A DNA stretch of 20,716 nucleotides from JAYZQT01 sp964412235 (GTDB taxonomy: Bacteria > Pseudomonadota > Alphaproteobacteria > MPNO01 > UBA830), in the NCBI GenBank assembly GCA_964412235.1, contig CAYPNT010000050.1, positions 1 to 20,716 of the forward strand, written 5' to 3'. The notes beneath the pieces were generated by a model. It was given only the letters and a program-made list of their open reading frames with translations, was not told where the DNA came from and made no database searches. How positions within the stretch are numbered: the stretch's first letter is position 1; the number at the start of each line of letters is the position of its first letter. Below are positions 1 through 6,481 of the stretch, in pieces. A program made the translations under genes and the position numbers.

Positions 1-1
1 C

Positions 2-637
2 GTGCATACCGGAGGGGCTTCGATACCGGATTCTTCGCCTATTACCGGCGATCATCTGTTGCATATGCGCCCAGACGTATCGTTCCACATTAATGGGGGC
101 CCCGTCGCCATGCCTGACAAGGATTTTTCGCGGGTGATTAACGAAAGTGAGATAGCCCTTCAGATTTGCCAGGCTGGAAATATTCGGACCGCGTTGATGT
201 GTCTTGATCTTGCTGTCGAAGCAAACGCCTTCGACAGGGTTATATTTGCGACCGACACTCCTACGGGTACCGGCGTGATGCCCTTGGGAATGATTAAGAC
301 CATCGTTGAAATGTCGTGCCTGTCTTCTTTTGCGCCGGAAATGATGGTTTGTGCCGCGACAGGCAATAATGCGAAGGTTTATAAATTAAACACTGGTTTC
401 ATAAAACGAGGACGGGACGCCGACGTGATAATAGCGGATGCTCCATTGGGCAGTAGCGGAAAGACTGCATTGGACGCAATAAAACATGGTGACTATCCGG
501 CAATTCCGGCAGTCTTTACCGATGGTATTCCCCGCTTTATTGGTCGGTCAAGAAACACTCCACCGTCTACACGGCAAATGAAAATTAAGCAGAATAAAGT
601 ACTTAATGATTTTGGCCCGGGGCGCCATACGGTTTAG
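2..637 (+). CDS. Enamidase-like amidohydrolase, C-terminal part (5' end outside window)
   Basis: This is the last 211 residues of a protein whose beginning lies before the window. The opening residues HTGG.SIP.SS and the later ATDTPTGTGVMPLG segment resemble the metal-dependent amidohydrolase superfamily, closest to my eye to enamidase-type cyclic amide hydrolases. The Asp in ATDTP is the likely catalytic/metal aspartate of the last barrel strands. The segment after ~135 (GFIKRGRDADVIIAD) is the small beta-sandwich domain typical of the superfamily. The gene ends in tandem stops (TAG TAG) 69 nt before the ATG of a Rieske oxygenase operon, so a role in the same catabolic pathway, opening a ring amide or similar C-N bond, is plausible but inferred. 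A dihydropyrimidinase- or imidazolonepropionase-like function cannot be excluded without the N-terminal HxH motif. Confidence 0.72.
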   Translation: MHTGGASIPDSSPITGDHLLHMRPDVSFHINGGPVAMPDKDFSRVINESEIALQICQAGNIRTALMCLDLAVEANAFDRVIFATDTPTGTGVMPLGMIKTIVEMSCLSSFAPEMMVCAATGNNAKVYKLNTGFIKRGRDADVIIADAPLGSSGKTALDAIKHGDYPAIPAVFTDGIPRFIGRSRNTPPSTRQMKIKQNKVLNDFGPGRHTV

Positions 638-651
638 TAGTCCTGGGATCG

Positions 652-673
652 GTGTTTGACAGCGTTCAAACAC
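652..673. promoter_or_regulatory. Perfect 8-bp inverted repeat overlapping a TTGACA box
   Basis: The arms GTGTTTGA (652-659) and TCAAACAC (666-673) are perfectly complementary, with a 6-nt spacer. A consensus -35 hexamer TTGACA sits inside at 656-661. The best -10 at normal spacing is only TATTGC (679-684), so the promoter is uncertain. The position just upstream of the oxygenase operon and over the -35 box fits an operator for a repressor. A short hairpin in a read-through transcript is the alternative. Confidence 0.45.
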
Positions 674-692
674 GTTAGTATTGCGGTTGGGC

Positions 693-698
693 AGGAGG
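693..698 (+). promoter_or_regulatory. Ribosome binding site that fixes the start of the first alpha subunit
   Basis: AGGAGG lies 8 nt before ATG 707. It argues against a TTG start at 656, which has no Shine-Dalgarno and falls inside the inverted repeat at 652-673. The neighbouring paralogue starts with the same MDG residues and also has AGGAGG before it. Confidence 0.8.
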
Positions 699-706
699 CA
701 GTATTT

Positions 707-2032
707 ATGGACGGCGATATCTATCCTTCAAAATATCGTGACCTTGTGGACGATCGACCCGGCGAAAATATTTTTCGTGTCGATCGAAGTATTTATCTCT
801 CTAAACATATATACGAGTCTGAGTTACGCTCGATTTTTGAGGCTGATTGGGTATTCTTGTGCCATGAGAGCCAGGTGAAATACGCAGGCGATTATTTTGC
901 GGCTTACCTTGGGCGTCAACCCGTTTTCGTTCATCGCCAATTAGATGGAACACTTAAAGGGTTTCTTAACGCGTGTTCTCATAGGGGGGCGTTGTTGACC
1001 CCCGTTGGACAAGGGAATGCACGGACAATCACTTGCCGCTTTCATGGTTGGTCTTATAAATGTGATGGGACGTGTATTCGTATTAAGGAGGAAGAAGGTG
1101 GCTACGGCCCTGATTTTGACCGGAGCAAATATAATTTGAAGGAAATCGGCGCAATCGACGTCTATAAAGGTTTTGTCTTTGGTAGCCTCGCCCCTGAAGT
1201 ACAGCCCTTAGAGAGTTTTCTAGGACAAGCGAAGTACTTCATCGATTTTGTTGCTGATCAGTCAGCGTCGGGTCTAGAAGTGTTGCCTGGTTCTCAGAAA
1301 TACATTGTCGGCGGCAACTGGAAAATGTCGACCGAAAACGCCGTTGACGGTTATCACACGAGTACCGTTCACCGAATTTTTGCCAGTACGGTTAAACAGC
1401 GCGAAGACCGGGAAGGATATGAGGGAATGATGCGGACGGAAACAGGCCGTCTTGCAAAAAAAACAGTTCGGAATGGTTGCTATGACCTAGGACAGGGCCA
1501 CATGGTTATCTGGGCAGAACGTGATCCAGTTTCCAGCTCTCCGTTGTCAGAGGCTGAGGAGCGTCTAGAAGCAACGTATCCAACTGGAAAAGTAAATTGG
1601 ATGCTTCGGCGGGGACGCAACTTGATCATTTTCCCATCCCTCATGATTAATGACTTTGCAGCAACACAAATCAGAACATTCCGTCCGGTTTCAGCGGACG
1701 AAACCGAGATTACGATATATTGCTTAGCGCCATCTGATGAAAGTAAGGCCGCGCGGTTCGCGAGGCTTCGAAAATTTGAGGATTTCTTTATGGCGAGTGG
1801 GATGGCAACCTCGGACGATGTTACCGCCTTGGAGGCTACCCATGAGGGTAGTAAAGCACGCAGCGTTCGTTGGGGGGAGTTTCATAGGGGTATGGGTACG
1901 ATGGTTGATGGACCTGATGCTCTTGCAAAGGAAGGTGGTTTTTGTCCGGATACAAGTAATTGCAGTTGGGATCATGAAACTCTGTACTATAGTTTTTATC
2001 GTACGTGGCGCGATAAGGTAATGAGTATTTAG
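707..2032 (+). CDS. Rieske ring-hydroxylating dioxygenase, alpha subunit 1 (BenA/AntA type)
   Basis: This is the catalytic large subunit of a three-component aromatic-ring dioxygenase, 441 aa from ATG 707. The Rieske [2Fe-2S] site is C90-x-H92-x17-C110-x2-H113 (CSHRG..., CRFHGW). The mononuclear iron site shows bridging D214 and ligands H217 and H222 in DGYHTSTVH, with the third ligand probably one of D370/D371 (ATSDDV). Length and motifs such as GRQPVFVHR, YKGFVFGSL and QIR...RP follow benzoate/anthranilate 1,2-dioxygenase alpha subunits. The gene opens a five-gene operon. Its stop codon TAG is the first part of the AGGAGG of the next gene, a second alpha subunit 9 nt downstream. All iron ligands are present, so it should be catalytically competent. 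The substrate is unknown: benzoate, anthranilate or another aromatic acid are candidates from family membership only. Confidence 0.93.
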   Translation: MDGDIYPSKYRDLVDDRPGENIFRVDRSIYLSKHIYESELRSIFEADWVFLCHESQVKYAGDYFAAYLGRQPVFVHRQLDGTLKGFLNACSHRGALLTPVGQGNARTITCRFHGWSYKCDGTCIRIKEEEGGYGPDFDRSKYNLKEIGAIDVYKGFVFGSLAPEVQPLESFLGQAKYFIDFVADQSASGLEVLPGSQKYIVGGNWKMSTENAVDGYHTSTVHRIFASTVKQREDREGYEGMMRTETGRLAKKTVRNGCYDLGQGHMVIWAERDPVSSSPLSEAEERLEATYPTGKVNWMLRRGRNLIIFPSLMINDFAATQIRTFRPVSADETEITIYCLAPSDESKAARFARLRKFEDFFMASGMATSDDVTALEATHEGSKARSVRWGEFHRGMGTMVDGPDALAKEGGFCPDTSNCSWDHETLYYSFYRTWRDKVMSI

Positions 2033-2041
2033 GAGGTTGTT

Positions 2042-3361
2042 ATGGATGGCGGGATTATAGAGAACGACCTATCCGGGTTAGTTGATGACCGCGTCGGAGA
2101 TGGGATCTTCCGGGTAGATCGAGCGGTTTATAACGACGAAAAGATTTTTGAACGGGAAGTGTCCGCTATCTTCGAGCGATGCTGGTTTTTTCTCTGTCAC
2201 GAGAGCCAGATCAGCAATTATGGAGACTATTTCTGGACCGAAATAGGGCGCCAACCCGTATTTGTGCATCGACAGGAAGACGGATCTTTAAAGTGCTTTA
2301 TCAACGCTTGTTCTCATCGTGCTGCCATTCTTACCCCTTTTAGACAGGGAAATGCTAAAACTTTAACTTGTCGGTTTCATGGCTGGTCTTATCGGTGCGA
2401 CGGTGCCTGTATCGGAGTAAAAAATGAAGAGGAAGGTACTGATCGTAACAAGTTTGATCTTCGCGAAATAGCGAATTTGGCATCCTACAAGGGGTTTGTA
2501 TTTGGAAGTTTGTCAGAGGATGTTTCTTCCCTAGACGAATGGCTGGGTGCGGCTAGACCCTGGATTGATCTCATGGTTGCGCAATCTCCGGATGGATTAG
2601 AGGTGGTTGCGGGTAAATCAACGTACAAGACTGACGGTAATTGGAAGTTGCAGGCGGAAAATAGTGTTGATGGTTATCACGTCTCGACGGTGCACCGCGT
2701 TTTTGCTCACACAATCGCAGCCCGTGAAAGTAAGGGTGAATACACCGGTATAAAAAAGACAGAGGCCGGGCGGATTGCCGGGGGAGTGCCGACGGGGAGT
2801 TATGACCTTGGTAATGGGCACATGGCGATCTGGGCTCAACATACAACCCCTGAGGTTCGACCTATCTGGGAGGCAAAGGACCGCCTAGAAAAAGAGCTTT
2901 TGCCCAAGCAGGCAGAGTGGATATTAACCAAAGGGCGGAACCTTTATTTATTCCCTAATGTAATGCTGATGGACAATCCGTCGACACAAATACGCGTGAT
3001 GAAACCGCGGTCCGCGGATTGTGTTGACATCACCGTGTATTGCATAGCGCCTAAGGGTGAGAGTGAACGTGCGCGGGCCGGGCGCCTTCGGAAGTTTGAA
3101 GATTTTTATCTTACGGCTGGAATGGCAACTTCAGATGATATAGCGGCGTTGGAGGATAGCCACGAGGGGTCCATGGCTCGCAATGCTCAATGGAGTGAGT
3201 TTAATCGTGGGATCGGGAGTATTGTGGAAGGCGCTGATCAAGATGCCAAAGAGCTTGGTTTTGAACCGAACGTTTGTACAAATAACTGGGATCATGAAGT
3301 GATATATCATGGATTTTACCGGCACTGGTTGAAAATGATTAATGGAGACAGATCCGTATGA
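2042..3361 (+). CDS. Rieske ring-hydroxylating dioxygenase, alpha subunit 2 (tandem paralogue)
   Basis: This is a second complete alpha subunit (439 aa), clearly a paralogue of the preceding gene. By hand count, 76 of the first 120 aligned residues are identical, without gaps. The Rieske site is again C90-x-H92-x17-C110-x2-H113, and the mononuclear iron site is D210, H213, H218 (DGYHVSTVH), with ATSDDI supplying the probable third ligand. The first Rieske loop reads CSHRAA rather than the usual CxHRG of the paralogue. It has its own strong AGGAGG 6 nt before the ATG and overlaps the beta subunit by 4 nt (ATGA), so it is translationally coupled to beta. Two alpha genes served by one beta gene could give two enzymes, a mixed alpha1-alpha2 hexamer, or a specialised second subunit. 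The sequence does not choose between these. Confidence 0.93.
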   Translation: MDGGIIENDLSGLVDDRVGDGIFRVDRAVYNDEKIFEREVSAIFERCWFFLCHESQISNYGDYFWTEIGRQPVFVHRQEDGSLKCFINACSHRAAILTPFRQGNAKTLTCRFHGWSYRCDGACIGVKNEEEGTDRNKFDLREIANLASYKGFVFGSLSEDVSSLDEWLGAARPWIDLMVAQSPDGLEVVAGKSTYKTDGNWKLQAENSVDGYHVSTVHRVFAHTIAARESKGEYTGIKKTEAGRIAGGVPTGSYDLGNGHMAIWAQHTTPEVRPIWEAKDRLEKELLPKQAEWILTKGRNLYLFPNVMLMDNPSTQIRVMKPRSADCVDITVYCIAPKGESERARAGRLRKFEDFYLTAGMATSDDIAALEDSHEGSMARNAQWSEFNRGIGSIVEGADQDAKELGFEPNVCTNNWDHEVIYHGFYRHWLKMINGDRSV

Positions 3362-3846
3362 GCGACCTGAGGCAAGAAGTTACCGACCTCATATACAATG
3401 AAGCCACCTTGCTGGACCGACGTGAATGGGATGCATGGATAGCCCTTTACACTGAAGACGCGGTTTATTGGGTGCCGTCCTGGGTGAATGAGGAGGAGAC
3501 TACAGAAGATCCTGAACTTCAGCTTAATTTGATTTACCTGCGAAATCGCGGTGGACTAGAAGATCGCGTGTTCAGGATTGAATCCCGAGATTCGTATGCC
3601 TCTGTTCCTCTTGATAGAACCGTGCATGTCATTGGCAATGTTCTCGTTCGGAAAGAGGGCCCTGAAGAAGTGGAAGCTACCGCTAATTGTATCATTCATA
3701 CCTATGGTAAAAAGGGTGGTCTGACGCGTGCCAGTCTTTATGATTTTATACTTCGTCGCGCTAACGGATCCTTAAAGATAGCCCGAAAGAAAATAACGTT
3801 TATAGACGATCGACTTGAAGGGCCGATCGATGTGTACCATTTGTAA
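3358..3846 (+). CDS. Ring-hydroxylating dioxygenase beta subunit (BenB type)
   Basis: This is the small structural subunit of the oxygenase, 162 aa, the usual length for BenB/AntB. Family features are the N-terminal YNEATLLDRREWDAWIALYTEDAVYWVP stretch (residues ~13-40, split here by eye into helix and first strand of the cone-shaped fold), the segment LEDRVFRIES, and the C-terminal DVYHL ending seen in BenB proteins. It carries no metal site, and its known role is assembly and stability of the alpha3beta3 hexamer. It starts within the stop of alpha 2 (ATGA) and ends within the start of the next gene (TAATG), so the three genes are translationally coupled. It is the only beta subunit in the window and so presumably serves both alpha subunits. 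Confidence 0.92.
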   Translation: MSDLRQEVTDLIYNEATLLDRREWDAWIALYTEDAVYWVPSWVNEEETTEDPELQLNLIYLRNRGGLEDRVFRIESRDSYASVPLDRTVHVIGNVLVRKEGPEEVEATANCIIHTYGKKGGLTRASLYDFILRRANGSLKIARKKITFIDDRLEGPIDVYHL

Positions 3847-4883
3847 TGCATGCGCTTTGCAAGGTAGAGCCCGTAGAGGGCGGAATAGCCGTCCGTGATT
3901 GGGAACCACGCGAGGCCAGTTTTGGGGAGATTAGGTTAAAAGTCGCGGCCGCGGGTATCTGTGGCACGGATATGCAGATTTTTAATTGGGCGCCTCGAAT
4001 GGCACGACGAATGAAATTGCCACGTGTACTAGGGCACGAAGTGAGTGGCGTTGTGGAACAGGTTGGCAATGGTGTGGATAACGTCGCCGTCGGAGATCAC
4101 GTTAGTTTAGAGAGCCACATCTACTGCGGAACTTGTAGACCTTGCCGACTTGGGCGTGCGCATTTATGCAATAACACGACTTATCCTGGTATTGACATCG
4201 ATGGTGCGTTTGCGGAGTACGTGACTGTACCGTCTATTATTGCCTGGAAAAACCCTGACAATCTTGCACACGAAACAGCTGCTATGTTGGAGCCTTTTGG
4301 CATAGGTGTGCATGCTTGTTTAGAGGGTGCCGGAGTTTCTGGTATGAGTGTTTTAGTAAATGGATGTGGACCAATTGGCCTGATGACTGTGGCCACTGCG
4401 AGAGTGCTAGGCGCATCGCAGATAATCGCTGCGGATATTAATCCGTTGCGTCTCAAAACAGCCGAAGTAATGGGTGCGGACAGGGTGGTTAAGGCCGACG
4501 AGGAAGATGTTGTGGCTGTTGTGAAGGATATGACCGGTGATGAGGGGGCCGACGTAGGTATCGAATTTTCCGGCTCAGAAATAGGTTTTCAGGCGGTGTT
4601 TGAGAGCCTTTGTAAGGGCGGAGATATGCGGCTCGTTGGAGCACCCCCTGGATCAATCCCAGTTGATTTTAGTTGGTGGCTTCTAAAGTGTCCGCGATTA
4701 TTTAATATTCACGGGCGGCGGATATGGGATACCTGGCAACGTTCTACGGAATTAATTAATTCTGGTTCTGTGGATTTAAAACCCATACAAAGCCACTTAA
4801 TACCCCTCTCGGAAGCGACAAAAGGTTTCGAACTTATTCGGCGCGGGGAGGCGGTAAAGCCAATCCTAATTCCGGAGGGATAG
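3846..4883 (+). CDS. Zinc-dependent MDR dehydrogenase, L-threonine 3-dehydrogenase-like
   Basis: This is a 345-aa medium-chain dehydrogenase/reductase. Catalytic zinc residues are C39 (GICGTD), H64-E65 (GHE) and E149 (EPFG). The structural zinc lobe has C94, C97, C100 and C108. The cofactor motif GCGPIG is at 173-178, and D197 (AADIN) indicates NAD rather than NADP. Overall it follows Tdh closely (CGTDMQIFNW, WDTW, SHLIPLSEATKGFELI). Its location between dioxygenase beta and reductase, overlapping beta by one base, makes oxidation of the dioxygenase product or a later alcohol likely. That is inference: benzoate clusters carry the unrelated SDR BenD at this step. True threonine dehydrogenase activity remains possible, but no kbl partner is present here. 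Confidence 0.85.
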   Translation: MHALCKVEPVEGGIAVRDWEPREASFGEIRLKVAAAGICGTDMQIFNWAPRMARRMKLPRVLGHEVSGVVEQVGNGVDNVAVGDHVSLESHIYCGTCRPCRLGRAHLCNNTTYPGIDIDGAFAEYVTVPSIIAWKNPDNLAHETAAMLEPFGIGVHACLEGAGVSGMSVLVNGCGPIGLMTVATARVLGASQIIAADINPLRLKTAEVMGADRVVKADEEDVVAVVKDMTGDEGADVGIEFSGSEIGFQAVFESLCKGGDMRLVGAPPGSIPVDFSWWLLKCPRLFNIHGRRIWDTWQRSTELINSGSVDLKPIQSHLIPLSEATKGFELIRRGEAVKPILIPEG

Positions 4884-4886
4884 CTT

Positions 4887-5909
4887 ATGAGTGGTTATGA
4901 AGTGAGCCTGATCTTCGAGGATGGCCGGGTAGAGAAGTTCAAGGCTAACGAAGAAGACACCGTCTATTTTGCCGCCCTTAAAAATAGGGTCCGAATTCTA
5001 ACCGACTGTCTCGAGGGAGCCTGCGCAACCTGCAAGGGGAAGTGCACAAGTGGCACGTATACACTTGATGAATTTACCGAAGAAGCTTTGACCATGGAGG
5101 AGTACGAACGGGGAGAAGTGCTAACGTGTCAAATGCGTCTAAAATCAGATTGTGTGATTGAAGTCCCCTATGATTCACGTATTGCGCTGAAATCTGAGCC
5201 ACAAATGCAGAAAACGGAGGTGGTAGGGATCACGATGATTTCCTCCACGGTCGCAGAGTTAGTTTTGGCACCCGTTTCCGGTGCAACAGCCATCGAATTT
5301 TTACCGGGCCAATATGTTCATCTTTCGGTTCCCGGAACCGACTATCATCGATCCTATTCTTTTGCAAATCCGAGTTTTAAGAACGAACAATATATATTTT
5401 ATGTTAAGTTGCTCGATGATGGGATTATGAGCGAATACCTTGCTCAAAGAGCAAAAGTTGGAGACGGTATAGATCTAACCGGCCCATTTGGCCGGTTTTA
5501 CCTGCGGCCCGTTGAGCGACCAATTGTTATGGTCGCAGGAGGGACGGGTTTAGCGCCCATGTTAAGTATGCTTGACACCATAACGGCGGCAAGAAACTGC
5601 GACTATCCCATAAAGGTTTTATACGGGGTAAATGATCCGGACGAATTATTCGCCGTAGCTCAGTTGGAAGGATATATCAAGTCGGGCATTAATCTTACAG
5701 TCGAGTATTGTGCAGTGGCTGGGAAACCCAAATGGAAGGGCACGACAGGTCACGTGACTTCATTATTGCGTCCAGAAATTTTAAACGACGGGGATAGTGA
5801 GGTTTACCTATGTGGGCCTCCGCCAATGATCGAGGCAGCAGAAACCTGGCTCACAACACAGGGGGTCGACACCGCGTTAATTCATGCGGAGAAGTTCGTT
5901 CCAAGTTAG
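4887..5909 (+). CDS. Dioxygenase reductase: [2Fe-2S] ferredoxin-FAD-NAD(P)H (BenC type)
   Basis: This electron-transfer component (340 aa) passes electrons from NADH through FAD and a plant-type [2Fe-2S] cluster to the oxygenase Rieske centre. The ferredoxin domain (about 1-95) has C41-x4-C46-x2-C49 and C81. The FAD domain carries R155-S-Y-S. The NAD domain carries GGTGLAPM (218-225) and the YLCGPPPM motif near residue 313. The order ferredoxin-FAD-NAD and the length match BenC/AntC. It starts 3 nt after the dehydrogenase, with a GGAGGG Shine-Dalgarno overlapping the preceding gene's end, and closes the operon. No separate ferredoxin gene is needed, so this is a two-component (class IB-like) system. 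No clear terminator follows. Confidence 0.93.
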   Translation: MSGYEVSLIFEDGRVEKFKANEEDTVYFAALKNRVRILTDCLEGACATCKGKCTSGTYTLDEFTEEALTMEEYERGEVLTCQMRLKSDCVIEVPYDSRIALKSEPQMQKTEVVGITMISSTVAELVLAPVSGATAIEFLPGQYVHLSVPGTDYHRSYSFANPSFKNEQYIFYVKLLDDGIMSEYLAQRAKVGDGIDLTGPFGRFYLRPVERPIVMVAGGTGLAPMLSMLDTITAARNCDYPIKVLYGVNDPDELFAVAQLEGYIKSGINLTVEYCAVAGKPKWKGTTGHVTSLLRPEILNDGDSEVYLCGPPPMIEAAETWLTTQGVDTALIHAEKFVPS

Positions 5910-5934
5910 AAATCCAATAATTTTGGTAGTCATC

Positions 5935-5990
5935 TTGACAAGGCGACGGGATCGCTTATTTATCCTAATAGTACTGATTTAGTGCGAATT
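5935..5990 (+). promoter_or_regulatory. Putative promoter/operator region of the suf operon
   Basis: A consensus -35 hexamer TTGACA lies at 5935-5940, 69 nt before the regulator's ATG. No good -10 is found: TATTTA at spacing 16 and TATCCT at spacing 20 are both weak. Downstream, 5965-5982 carries a CTAA...TTAG dyad around AGTACT, which could be the site of the encoded Rrf2 protein by analogy with autoregulated IscR/SufR systems. Promoter support is partial and the operator is a guess. Confidence 0.35.
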
Positions 5991-6009
5991 GATCAGAGAT
6001 ATAAATCTA

Positions 6010-6468
6010 ATGATTAAATTAAGCCGAATGGCGGATTATGGCGTTATTTTGATGGTGCGCCTTGCACATTATCCGGGCGCCATTACTACAGCCACCGAAT
6101 TGGCAGATGAGACAGGCTTGCCGGGTCCTACTGTCAGCAAACTGCTGAAACAGTTATTGCAGGCTGGGTTGCTTCAGTCCCAGCGGGGTAATAGCGGCGG
6201 CTACTTGGTGGCGAGGCCGATAGAAGACATTACCGTAGCAGACATAATAGCAGCCTTAGATGGTCCGATCGCACTCACCGAATGTATGACGGAAGATGGC
6301 ACTGTTTGCGAGATAGAGGCGCTCTGTCCGACCAGGACGAACTGGCGTCAGATTAACGAGGCGCTTGTAAATGCGCTTGAAGGGGTTTCGCTTTTTGATA
6401 TGTCGCGACCGGTTGGAAATCTGGACCCGACACCGCCGGTTTTAACTGGCGCTGATTCGAGAGTGTGA
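6010..6468 (+). CDS. Rrf2-family Fe-S regulator of the SUF operon (IscR/SufR-like)
   Basis: This 152-aa winged-helix regulator begins with the family's MIKLSRMADYGV.LMV signature and has the recognition segment PTVSKLLKQLLQAGLLQSQRGNSGGY (residues ~40-65, HTH and wing). Three cysteines, C92, C100 and C106, form the probable [2Fe-2S] site. The spacing C-x7-C-x5-C differs from the C-x5-C-x5-C of E. coli IscR. Being first in the suf operon, it most likely senses Fe-S status and controls sufBCDSUTA and itself. I chose ATG 6010 over an in-frame TTG at 5989 because family members start at MxLS and the extra residues add nothing recognisable. Its stop TGA overlaps the AGGAG that serves sufB. Confidence 0.9.
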   Translation: MIKLSRMADYGVILMVRLAHYPGAITTATELADETGLPGPTVSKLLKQLLQAGLLQSQRGNSGGYLVARPIEDITVADIIAALDGPIALTECMTEDGTVCEIEALCPTRTNWRQINEALVNALEGVSLFDMSRPVGNLDPTPPVLTGADSRV

Positions 6469-6481
6469 GGAGCGTATAGTA

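Noticed and set aside
656..706. TTG start for alpha subunit 1, giving 458 aa
   Set aside because: It has no Shine-Dalgarno and lies in an inverted repeat with a -35 box. ATG 707 has AGGAGG and matches the paralogue's N-terminus.
3846..4883. Firm naming of the MDR dehydrogenase as threonine dehydrogenase (tdh)
   Set aside because: Sequence resemblance is clear, but it is fused by overlap into an aromatic oxygenase operon and lacks a kbl neighbour, so the substrate is left open.
5989..6009. TTG start for the Rrf2 regulator
   Set aside because: Family members begin at MxLS...DYG. The seven extra residues are unsupported.
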